Below, piece after piece: positions 45,866 to 55,342 of a stretch of DNA of 64,000 bases. The stretch is taken from positions 39,872 through 103,871 of the forward strand of contig FWCC01000255.1 of the NCBI GenBank assembly GCA_900169235.1, given 5' to 3'. The first letter of the stretch is position 1. The number at the start of each line of letters is the position of its first letter. The stretch comes from Zarea fungicola. Taxonomy: Eukaryota; Ascomycota; Sordariomycetes; Hypocreales; Cordycipitaceae. The translations under genes were made by a program, and so were the position numbers. The notes under the pieces are model-generated. The model had not been told where the DNA came from. It searched no databases and saw only the letters and a list, made by a program, of their open reading frames with translations.

Positions 45866-47091
45866 TATGAATAAACCATGTGAATTATGTATTATTTAGT
45901 TATACCATTTATTTAATCAACTAACGATTTCTATTCTTCAACAGTTTCTTGCTGCTGACCTTTCGTTGTCTTGTCGACCAGCTGTCCTTATCCACGCCGC
46001 GTATCTAGGCTGGACATCTATCTTTTCTTGAGCTTTGATTAAAGTTTAAATAATTACAAAGTCCTAGGTACTCGAGCCAGGTAGTAGACCAACAAACTGA
46101 GGCCCTCGATGACCCCAGACCGGCCAACCAGCCAGTGAGACCAACGCAGACCGTTGGCGGGTCTATTTGCCATAATGATTGACGTAGGCTGGCTTCGACG
46201 GAAACTTTCTAAATTTGGAGCGTTCGAATTTTATCAGCAGCAAAGATTGAGCTGTGCACTGCATTCCATGGCAAAAAGCATGCCTTTCAAAGGCAGCAGA
46301 TGCTAAATACTACAATGGGCTAGTCTATGGTAAAGTAAGCGTCACTGAAACGGCATTTTCTGCGAGATATGGAAGCCACTCCATGTCAGCGGGTCCATCA
46401 AGCGCAATCTGATCGGCGACTTTCTTCAAAGAGCCAGTGTGGTCAGCAGTGGCGCTTGGCCAGGACCCGTCAAGGTACCCAAAGACATTGCCCATCTACG
46501 TCATAGTTGGTAACTGGATGAATTCTTGGCTACTCGATCAATAATAATTTTCACCATAGGGAGCTCAAGCGGCAAGATGAAGCTTCTTGAACAAGGTCAC
46601 AAGCAAGTGACAAGTGTAAAGCTTACTCACTAGTACTGATAGCCTGTAGTTAACAAGTGAAAAGCCATTGAAATGTACCACTTGCTTAATTAGTACTAAC
46701 TAACTGTCAGGTATCCACCACATGGCTGTAATCGGAATTTGGTGGGCGCATCCACGTCTGCTGGTAGTTATAGGTTTAATTTAGCAAAGTAGCTTGGCAC
46801 AATGACGGATATAACAACGCACTAGATTGGAAAAGGTCGATCCTCTACTAACATGGTGCACTAGCCGCGTCTGTTCGCGTCGAAAATGCAGTTTTAGGCT
46901 ACCCACGGCCTCTAGTATAAGTAGTCTTCTGTCTTGTTGTGGACTAGAGCTTACGCCAGTCGGTTCAGGCGGCACTATCTGTGGCTCTTTGGGCGTATCT
47001 GTGAGGACAGGACTTAAATACTTCAGTCGCCTCATTAATGACTCTTTGTCCTTTCTTTTACTGCTTCAAGTGTAAAAAATACACAACCACC
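45866..47091. other. gene-free stretch (1.2 kb)
   Basis: No coding exon recognised; holds the promoter of the phosphodiesterase gene. Confidence 0.5.
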
Positions 47092-48655
47092 ATGTCTCAA
47101 TTATCAAGGGTCTGCACTCTGGCCAGTGCCATCACTTTGGCTGTCCTTGCCTATGCCTCGCCGCAGCACAACTCGCCGAGCTTGGCTCAACTGGCGTTGC
47201 AAAAGACGCTCGATGATGCCAGCCCCATCTTTGGCGACTATACTAACGTCAAATCCAACACATCCATATGGTGAGTCGGGCGTATAGCTTTCCGCCACGC
47301 CAACCGCTGAGATGTTTCACGCAGGATGAAGGCATACCCAGACCACACGCCCATCGTGCAAATGAACCTCCCTGGAGCCCACGACACGGCCACCTGGAAC
47401 TACACTCTCGCCACGCAGCAGTCCCTCTTACATGATACGAATCTGGCCAATATCAGCGAAGTCGATCCCAGGGCGTCCAGGTGCCAATCCAGACCAATGA
47501 TAGACATGCTCAATGACGGACTGCGCGTCTTTGACTTGCGTTATGCCTTTGACGTGACCAACTCTACACTTGTATTTTGGCACGGCATGGGCCTGCAGTC
47601 AGAGACGGCTAGTATTGACGATGTGCTCTTTGGGTACTACCAAGTAAGCAACAATCAAGCAAACACCAATTGATACTTGACTCCGTTGAGCGAAGCCGAG
47701 GCAGGGAGCGCGGCGGAGATAATGGTAGAAGGTTCACTTTGCTGACAGTTTCGTCCGAGCAAAACAGTGGCTGGATGATCACCCTAGTGAGGCGATATTC
47801 CTGTCCTTTATGTACGAAGGCGGTACGGCGCCCAATGCGGAGGATGACGCCGCCGTGCAGACCCTGCTTTTCAACGCCCTCACCTCACCCGCGGCCAAGA
47901 AGTATATTCTGCAGACCAAAGACACCTTTGGTACTCTTGGCGAAGCTCGCGGCAAGGTGACGTTGCTCAGGCGTTTCGACCTCGACCAGCTGCCCGCTTC
48001 CTTCACCGCGGCGCTGCCTGGCATTCACTTTTCGCCTACACAGTGGACAAACAATGCAAGTAGACCCTTGCAAATATACAGAAACAGTCCAGATATGCTA
48101 ATACGATCTCTAGTCGCCGAACATTACGCTCGTATTCAACAACGCGACCGCCGGAACGGCTTTTATCGAGGATCTCTTTCAGCCCGCAATCGCTACTAAC
48201 GCGCCTTCTGAGTTGAGTCTTACGCTCAAGGTATGAACTATTCCCTTTGTCACAGTTAATTAGTTTACATACTCTTCTGATCCCTGGCGATTGCGATAGT
48301 TTAATGCCACTGTGGCGCACCTTCAACTGGCCGCTTCGAACCAGCACCAAGATAGCCTGTTTTGGGGTTTTGCTTCGAGCACCAACCTCTTTCACAACCC
48401 ACCCATCACGCCCCAGATGCAAGCCATTGGCAATGGAAGCTTGATTCCAGAGGGTGTGAACCAGATGCTCATACCTGTTTTCAAGGAGCTGTCTGGAAAG
48501 CGACTCGGCACAGTCATGTTTGACTGTAAGCCCCTCTCCTCAACATTCATATGGCTGGATGACCTGGTGGAACGTGCTAACTATCGGCAGTCTACGAAAC
48601 ACCATCGAACCTCATCTCGACATTCCTTGACGTGAGCCCACCGCCGCACCATTGA
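47092..48655 (+). CDS. secreted PI-PLC-like phosphodiesterase, six exons (about 409 aa)
   Basis: Exons are 47092-47270, 47325-47643, about 47732-48055, 48114-48230, 48300-48525 and 48591-48655. A signal peptide is evident (LASAITLAVLAYA, cleavage near residue 22). The PI-PLC X-type barrel shows both active-site histidines: NLPGAHDTATWNY and LVFWHGMG, plus DLRYAF between them. Several N-glycosylation sequons (NTS, NYT, NIT, NAT) fit a secreted enzyme. The intron ending at 48113 appears to be GC-AG: the donor GCAAGT at 48056 is the only site that joins WTNN to SPNITLVFN in frame. The acceptor near 47729-47732 is uncertain by one codon. It probably cleaves phosphatidylinositol or a related phosphodiester outside the cell; the substrate is unproven. 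Confidence 0.85.
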
Positions 48656-49706
48656 TCGGATTGTAACGTCGCGTACCATGCGATCCCTGTAATAGAGCCT
48701 GATGATACACTAGCGGGTGGTTGTTTTCTATGAGATCCATGTAATAGAGTCTCGAGTAAATGTTCTAATTAGTGTGAGCTAATTATTAATAGTTGAATAG
48801 TTGCATCTTTGTAATTGAGGAAGTGAAGATACTGAAGGAAGAAGGAGTTCTATACAGCCACATCTCTCGTCCTCCTTCTGCGGCGCTGGACGGTTCTCGC
48901 TGCTCTTGACAAGCTTGACTTTTTTTTCGGCTAGCCCTAACTGCCAGAGTTCGAACTTGGCTATTCACTCTACTGTCTGTAGGTTTCTAGAGGACTATTT
49001 CATTTCGGCTGAGAGTCTAAAATACGCAGTCAATAACTTTTCTAATCTTAGAACATCAATTCCTTGACATATCTCTTAGTTTCGATTTTGTAGGCAAACA
49101 GTCTCCGTGTAAATGACTGGTGTGACCTCGAATTCACGTGTGGGTTTGATTCCTAGCTAATTCTCGTCGGCGACTAGTATACCTCGATCACGGTGAGGCC
49201 GTAGCAGTTCAATGTTTTCTTAAAAGCATGTATTTTGCATCGAATACTAATCGAATAAAGCTGTCAAAGTGGCAGTTGAAAGAGTTTTACAGCGGGTTTT
49301 GCACCACCAGGCTCAGTTGTCTTATCACCGAGCCTCAGATCCTAGTGCCATGAAATCGGTGATGCCGAGCTTGCGGGGAGCGCTAATGCAGAGCTAACTC
49401 CGAGTTCAATTGGCCACCGCCGTCATGGTCTCGGAGAAGATTATGCGCTGTATTTTAATGTGAGCGCCTAAAATTCACTTGTCTACTGCGTTTCTCGGCT
49501 TTAAGCCAAAGGCGTCAGTGGAGGGTTCGGTAACTCTAAACACCGCAGGAATGTATTTAAACGTCACCAACGCCGCAGACTGTTGCCGATTTCTTTATAA
49601 TTATCTACTCTGAATTCTATAAAGTGAACAGTTTCTTTCATCATTCCCAGGCCATATCAAACTTCCACAACAACTTCCACAACAACTTCCACACACCCTC
49701 GTCAAC
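48656..49706. other. gene-free stretch (1.05 kb)
   Basis: Nothing coding recognised; the last part is the promoter and leader of the HD gene at 49707. Confidence 0.5.
49660..49692. repeat. 12-bp tandem repeat in the probable 5' leader
   Basis: Almost three copies of aacttccacaac end 15 bases before the start codon at 49707. Confidence 0.85.
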
Positions 49707-50487
49707 ATGGCCAATGAAGTGCTTGCCAATGGCTGGACTGCGGTGCCGATCGACCCCAGCAAGCTCTTTGATGGAAAAGCCTATCGCAATGTCCCTACAC
49801 CTCTAAAAGTGGCCGAAATTGCTTTCCCTTCTGATCCACTCGTCTCCAAGATGCAGACCTATGCCAAAGAGCACCTCTCACAGGAGGTTTACAACCACTC
49901 TATGCGAGTATACTATTTCGGTACGCACCTCACACTTGGATCCCTGGCTCAAAGACTAACATGCACTTGCAGCAACCATAATTCTCAAGCAACAATTCCC
50001 AGAATTCGCGGCTTCCCTTTCTCCCTCAACACTGGCGCTTACCTGCCTTTTCCATGACATTGGCGCCACAGATAAAAACATGTCCGCGACCCGCATGTCA
50101 TTTGAGTTTTACGGCGGAATCATGGCCCTCAACATACTGGAGACAGCTGGCTCAGCCAAGGACCAGGCCGCAGCCGTCTGCGAGTGCATCATCCGCCACC
50201 AAGATCTCGGCACCGACGGCAGCATCACGTTCCTCGGCCAGCTCATTCACCTGGCGACGATTTATGACAATGTCAGTGACCACCCGTACGTGAGTGGCCT
50301 CGACACCATCATCCACGAGAAGACGCGGGAAGAGGTCATTGGACTCTTTCCCCGAAATGGCTGGTTGGGATGCTTTGCCAAGGCCGTCACCAAAGAGATG
50401 GAGCTGAAGCCTTGGAGTCACACTACGCATATCCCGGGCTTTGCAGACAAAATTCTTGCCAACAAGTTGATGAAGCAATATGAGTAA
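49707..50487 (+). CDS. cyanamide hydratase-like HD-domain protein (242 aa)
   Basis: Two exons, 49707-49920 and 49973-50487, with a 52-bp intron (phase 1). The 242-residue product closely fits cyanamide hydratase / yeast Ddi2-Ddi3, zinc-dependent HD proteins that convert cyanamide to urea. Metal ligands are visible: His in VYNHSMRVYYFG, the HD pair in LTCLFHDIGATD, and RHQDLGTDG further on. Length and layout match the fungal family (about 225-245 aa) better than the HD protein at 590. DNA-damaging or toxic amides induce DDI2 in yeast; nothing in this sequence shows the regulation. It converges on the ankyrin-HEAT frame only 190 bases away. Confidence 0.9.
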
Positions 50488-50677
50488 TCCAACATAGATT
50501 TAGCTGTTTTGAATGACGCAGAATGCCAATGAGTGCCACAAAAAAGCGACAAAAGAGTGCAAGCGATGAATAAAATAGAATTTTGTCAGAACATGTACAG
50601 TCAGTACCCCAAGAATCACGGTTGCCGCAGAATCTGTGGCTAATTACAGCTCAATCCTATATCATATCCGTGCTGGT

Positions 50678-53600
50678 TCAGCTGCCTTTACCTTCTTCAA
50701 GGTATCCTTCCTCCTTCAATGCAACTATGAAAGATTTAATCACAATATCCTTTCTCCTCGTCACAGCCGCTGTCTTTAGGGAATCAGGCACATCATGCCG
50801 TGATTCGAGGACTTCCGCGGCCACTACTTGAATGTTCGGCCCTCCACTCTCCATATATTTTTCAAGAGTAGTCCACGCGCCGTCGGAGAGAGAAGTCTGG
50901 CCAACAAAGAGTTGGACGCAACCCTCTGTAGGAAACCCAGGCCACCCATCCACCTCCTCATTCCCCAGTAGTTTCAAAAGCTCCTCCAATAATTTCTCGG
51001 GAACATCGGGTCGGTCCCGAAAAGCACCCAAAAAATGCCCTAGAGAGTCCCCCAGACGCCAGGGTCGGCTCTTGAGATTTCCAAGAAGTTTAATAAAAGA
51101 CTTAATCATCTCGTCAGAGAGTGTGGTCCACTTTCGGGCTACCTCCACAGCTGCCTCTGCAACGTCAGAGTCAAAATGGCCAAGACAGTTCACAATAGCT
51201 GCCACAGGCCCTATAAAAGAGGGCGCCTGGCTAGAGAGGGCATTTAGCGCCTCGCGTTGGCTGGTCCAAGCACCATGTTCCAAGAACTGCACCAACACTG
51301 GGATATCTTTCTCAGTAAAAGGCTGACTGTTGAGCAGACCAAGGGCTGCGTTCCGAACATCCATGTCACCATCTTCGAAGCACATTAATCTAATGGCTTC
51401 AATAATATCTGTATCATAAATGGTTTGGGTCCGTAGGATTTCGATTGTAGCCGTTCGAATTCTCCAGTTTTCGTCCTTCAGCCACTTCGCGATATACTCT
51501 TTCCATTGTGAAAACTCAAAAGGTTCAATTTTAAGAGCCTTGATAGCTGCCACTTTGATCTCCGTGTTGTCTTGCTTAAGTAATCCGGCAATGATCCCCC
51601 AAGTATCATCGGAATATTGCACTCGACCTTTGAGTGAAGTAAGGGCCACTGTTTGAATGTGGCTGTCCTCGCAGTCTAAGAGACGTTGAACCGTTTGAAG
51701 AATATTTTTGGGGATCTGATTTTGGTTCTGAATGGTTTGAACAGCCTCTTCCTCGATACTCTTTTCTTGGTCTTTAAGAAGAGTCGCGATAAATTTTAAA
51801 GTGTCTGATTCGAGTGTTTCTTGAGCATTAAGAGTTCTTAAAGCCGCCAGTCTGAGGTGATAGTTATTGCGCTTATTCGTAAGGTAGTTCAACAGAGTCT
51901 CTTGTACCTTTTTAGAAAGGTCATGCCGGTTTTGGATAGCCTGAACGACAGAAACAGTTCCTGGACTAGGCTCTGTTTTGGGAAGGAGCTTTTCAATAGC
52001 GTCCATAACCTCTGCAGGGAGCGAAGCCATATTTTTAACCGGAATGGAAGCTGCAGTTCGCACGTCTTCTCTCTTGTGTTGTAGGTAATCCACAATTTCC
52101 AGGAGAATAGTTGTATGCATGGAATTGATTTTGTGAAGGGCCTGAAGAGCTGCAACTCCGACACGTCCTGCAGATTCTGCTTCTTGTTTTGGAAAATGTT
52201 TTGCAATGGCGCTAATTATTTCTTCTGAAAGATTAGACTGACGCTGAAGGGTCTCGACGGCCGATTTTTGGACCAGTTCGTTTTCCTTCCCATGGAGACA
52301 AGCCACAATTTCTGGCCAGACTTGTTCTGGCAACTTGTTCTCTCTGCTGAAGGCAGTAATCGCTGCGCTTCTTATAGCCGGGCTACCGCTTTTGAGGCAA
52401 ACAAGAATTGGTTGAATTAATTCATCTGGAACATTATCTCTCTCTGCCAGGGCTTCGAAGGCTGCCTCTTGGACCTTCTCCTCGGCTCCTTTGAAAACGC
52501 TGGTGAGAGGTTTCAAAATGTCACGGAAAACAGACATATTGCGCCCAAAAGTTTTTATCGCGGCCATATGGACGCGTGAATCTCGTGCTCCCACTCCGGC
52601 TACAAGAAATTGCTGCATTTCGAGGGCAGAAGCGAACGCTTCCACGAGCCGTGGTTTCTTTGTCGCGATGGCCATGTCGAGCGGCGTTTGGTTACTTTCG
52701 TCTTTCCCACAGCTCTGAGCCCCGCGCTCGATCAATAAGGTAATAAGGTCCCTGTTCCCGGTTTCAGCTGCTAGGTGTAGGGGCGTAATACCACTTTCAT
52801 CCTTCGTGTCAACCATTCCGTCATCTTCACCTAGTAGCACCTTAACCACAGATGTATGACCTTTCCCAGCTGCATAGTGTAGCAGTGTGCGGCCTCCTGC
52901 ATCCGTATCCTGTACTTTGATACTAGAAACCTTTTTTGCTAGCCACTTTACTAGCTTGTCATGGCCTGCCTCGGCCGCACAGTGTAAGAGAGTGCGGCCA
53001 CTCCTGTCCGTGGCCGTGACGGTGGCCCCTTGACTCTTCAGCCATTCTATCGTTTCTCTTTTGCCGCCAATAGCTGCAAAGTGCCATGGTTTGCAGCCGT
53101 TTTCGTCTTCTTGCTCCAACTGAGCGCCGCCTCGCTTAACCAGTAGCTCTATGATGGCTATGTCACCTGCCTGGGCTGCAGAGTGTATCGGTCTCAATCC
53201 CTTTTCAGCTGCTTCTTCGACCCTGGCATGTCTCTCGAGCAATATCTTGACAGCATCCACCTGACGACATACTACTGCGCAATGCAGTGGCGTGCGACCC
53301 GCTTTGCCACCTTCGTTCAGGCCAGCGTCATTTTCGCTAAGTAGCCACTCCACAACATCGGAATGGCCGCCCTCAGCGGCGAGATGAAGCGGTGTTTGCT
53401 TGTCTCCGTCCCTCATCCGAATGGCACAGGGACATCTCTTAGCTAATAGTTCCACAACTGCTTTGTGTCCGCTTCTAGCCGCATAGTGCAAAGGTGTCTG
53501 GCCCTCACTGTCAGTCGCATCGACGCGGCCGCGTTTATCGAGAAGCATTTGGACGATAGATTCGTGTCCGTTCCGAGCCGCCCATTTTAGAGATGTCTGG

Positions 53601-55273
53601 ACCGATTGATCATCTGTCTCTCTGGACACGCCATGCTTGAGTAGCCACTGTACGACAGCTTTCCTGCCATTCTCGGCTGCCCAGCCTAGTGATGTTCGGT
53701 TCGGCCTCGTATCCGCTATATCAATATCTGCAGCGTGAGCACTATCGGACAGCCACTTCACAACTTCCAGGTGGCCACCTGCGGATGCATAATTTAATCC
53801 CGTACAGCCACGTTTGTCGACCAACTGAACACTGGCGCCTTTCTGCACGAGCAGCTGAACCGCTTGAAGGTGCCCCATCTCAGCGGCGTAATGCATCGGT
53901 GTCCGGTTCTCGCCATCGGGCTCATCGATTTTGGCGCGGTTTTCAAGCAGTATTTTTACGGAGGCTACATCCCCCCCTTTGGCAGCGTAGTGTAAGGATG
54001 TTTGTTCAGAATTATTCTTCTTGTTGATATCAGCGCCTTGAGCACAAAGCCAACTAACAGTGGCCTCACGCCTGTTCATTGCCGCATAATGTAACGGAGA
54101 CCAACCCCATGCATCCTTGGCGTCAATGGTGGCTTTATTCTTAACCAGCCATTGAATTGCTTCAAGATGGCCACCCTCAGCGGCATTGTGTAACGGTGTC
54201 CGGTGAGATTTGTCCGGTGAGTCAACAAGTTCACCTGCCGAACCTCTAACCAACGACTTGAAAACGTTTGCGTGCCCATTCAAGGCAGCACAGTGCAGTG
54301 GAATACCCCGGAGCGAATCTGGCGCTTCAAGATTAGCTCCTTTATCTACCAGCCAGCGCAAAATATCCTCATGCCCATGCAAAGCCGCAATATGTAGTGC
54401 GGTGCGGTCGGATTTGTCCTTTGCAAAGATAACATCTTTCGTAGTATTGAGCAGCCATCGCATCACAGATTTGCTTCCTTGACCAGCATTCATGGCAGCA
54501 CAGTGGAAGGGGGTCTGGCGATAGTGGTCGGGCGTGTCGGCTGCAGCTCCCTCCGCTAGCAGCCATTCCACGGCAGTGTCGTGACCATGCTCGGCCGCAT
54601 AGTGAAGCGGTGTTCTCTCTTTGTTATCCTGAGCTTGAATGTAGGCGCGTTTGCTCTCCTTGTCCTTCTTCGATTCGCAAAGCCGTGCCATCACGACTTC
54701 GCTCCCCTGCATCGCGGCATAGTGGAGTGGGGTCCGCCCTAACCCATCTTTCTCTGTATGCTTGGCCATTTTCGTCATAAGGGCCTGTACTATCTCCTCA
54801 TGCCCATTCATAGAGGCATAGTGTATTGGCATACGGCCATGCGTATCAATTGCATTGATAACGTCGATTTTTTGGGGGTTCGTGTCGAGGTCCTTAAGCA
54901 ACAAGTGTGTTACAGCCAGGTGTCCACACTCTGCTGCGCGATGCAGCGGCGTTCGACTCTCGTTGTCCCGTGCGTGAATGACTTCTTCTTTTTCATAAAT
55001 AAGCCATTCGACAACCCTCCGGCAGCCGTTTTCGGCAGCACAGTGCAACGGTGTCCGGCCACCAATATCTCTTGCCTCAATGCCGTCGTTATCCTCTACT
55101 TGGGAAACAATGCCTTTTCTACCATTCATTCCGCGACCCTTATCTATCAGCCATTGCAACATCGGTACGTTGTCTTTCTCAGCTGCAAAATGTAATGGCT
55201 TACGGCCGGCGTTGTCCCTCTCGTCAATGTTGACACAGTCGCCGTTCAAGAGCTGCATGATGCCCTCATGCAT
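50678..55273 (-). CDS. ankyrin-HEAT repeat frame, C-terminal part of the HET-ankyrin-HEAT gene (1,531 aa)
   Basis: A 1,531-codon frame opens at ATG 55273. It is in the same frame as, and directly continues, the HET-ankyrin frame upstream; only a TAG at 55340-55342 separates them, so this is most likely the rest of one broken gene, not an independent one. The first 900 residues hold about 26 ankyrin repeats (TPLHYAAEHGHDTAVEWLL, TPLHLAAEGGHSDVVEWLL). From about residue 920 onward the pattern changes to roughly 35-45 residue alpha-alpha units with RxAAIxAL-type cores (IRSAAITAF, IKVAAIKALK, VRNAALGLLN), i.e. HEAT-like repeats. No catalytic domain is seen in it. If transcribed alone it would need its own promoter within ankyrin-coding DNA, which is unlikely. 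Confidence 0.7.
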   Translation of the reverse strand: MHEGIMQLLNGDCVNIDERDNAGRKPLHFAAEKDNVPMLQWLIDKGRGMNGRKGIVSQVEDNDGIEARDIGGRTPLHCAAENGCRRVVEWLIYEKEEVIHARDNESRTPLHRAAECGHLAVTHLLLKDLDTNPQKIDVINAIDTHGRMPIHYASMNGHEEIVQALMTKMAKHTEKDGLGRTPLHYAAMQGSEVVMARLCESKKDKESKRAYIQAQDNKERTPLHYAAEHGHDTAVEWLLAEGAAADTPDHYRQTPFHCAAMNAGQGSKSVMRWLLNTTKDVIFAKDKSDRTALHIAALHGHEDILRWLVDKGANLEAPDSLRGIPLHCAALNGHANVFKSLVRGSAGELVDSPDKSHRTPLHNAAEGGHLEAIQWLVKNKATIDAKDAWGWSPLHYAAMNRREATVSWLCAQGADINKKNNSEQTSLHYAAKGGDVASVKILLENRAKIDEPDGENRTPMHYAAEMGHLQAVQLLVQKGASVQLVDKRGCTGLNYASAGGHLEVVKWLSDSAHAADIDIADTRPNRTSLGWAAENGRKAVVQWLLKHGVSRETDDQSVQTSLKWAARNGHESIVQMLLDKRGRVDATDSEGQTPLHYAARSGHKAVVELLAKRCPCAIRMRDGDKQTPLHLAAEGGHSDVVEWLLSENDAGLNEGGKAGRTPLHCAVVCRQVDAVKILLERHARVEEAAEKGLRPIHSAAQAGDIAIIELLVKRGGAQLEQEDENGCKPWHFAAIGGKRETIEWLKSQGATVTATDRSGRTLLHCAAEAGHDKLVKWLAKKVSSIKVQDTDAGGRTLLHYAAGKGHTSVVKVLLGEDDGMVDTKDESGITPLHLAAETGNRDLITLLIERGAQSCGKDESNQTPLDMAIATKKPRLVEAFASALEMQQFLVAGVGARDSRVHMAAIKTFGRNMSVFRDILKPLTSVFKGAEEKVQEAAFEALAERDNVPDELIQPILVCLKSGSPAIRSAAITAFSRENKLPEQVWPEIVACLHGKENELVQKSAVETLQRQSNLSEEIISAIAKHFPKQEAESAGRVGVAALQALHKINSMHTTILLEIVDYLQHKREDVRTAASIPVKNMASLPAEVMDAIEKLLPKTEPSPGTVSVVQAIQNRHDLSKKVQETLLNYLTNKRNNYHLRLAALRTLNAQETLESDTLKFIATLLKDQEKSIEEEAVQTIQNQNQIPKNILQTVQRLLDCEDSHIQTVALTSLKGRVQYSDDTWGIIAGLLKQDNTEIKVAAIKALKIEPFEFSQWKEYIAKWLKDENWRIRTATIEILRTQTIYDTDIIEAIRLMCFEDGDMDVRNAALGLLNSQPFTEKDIPVLVQFLEHGAWTSQREALNALSSQAPSFIGPVAAIVNCLGHFDSDVAEAAVEVARKWTTLSDEMIKSFIKLLGNLKSRPWRLGDSLGHFLGAFRDRPDVPEKLLEELLKLLGNEEVDGWPGFPTEGCVQLFVGQTSLSDGAWTTLEKYMESGGPNIQVVAAEVLESRHDVPDSLKTAAVTRRKDIVIKSFIVALKEEGYLEEGKGS

Positions 55274-55339
55274 CTTTGTAGCAGAGAGCCACAGTGCTGT
55301 ACGCCCGTCGTTATCTTTGATCGTTTTGTCCGCGTCTTT

Positions 55340-55342
55340 CTA
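55340..55342 (-). other. in-frame TAG inside an ankyrin repeat
   Basis: The reading is VAKWLI-stop-KDADKTIKDNDGRTAL; the frame is open for 673 codons before it in the same exon and 1,553 codons after it. Removing only the 21 bases between a gt and this tag would keep frame but delete conserved repeat residues and is far too short for a fungal intron. Confidence 0.85.
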
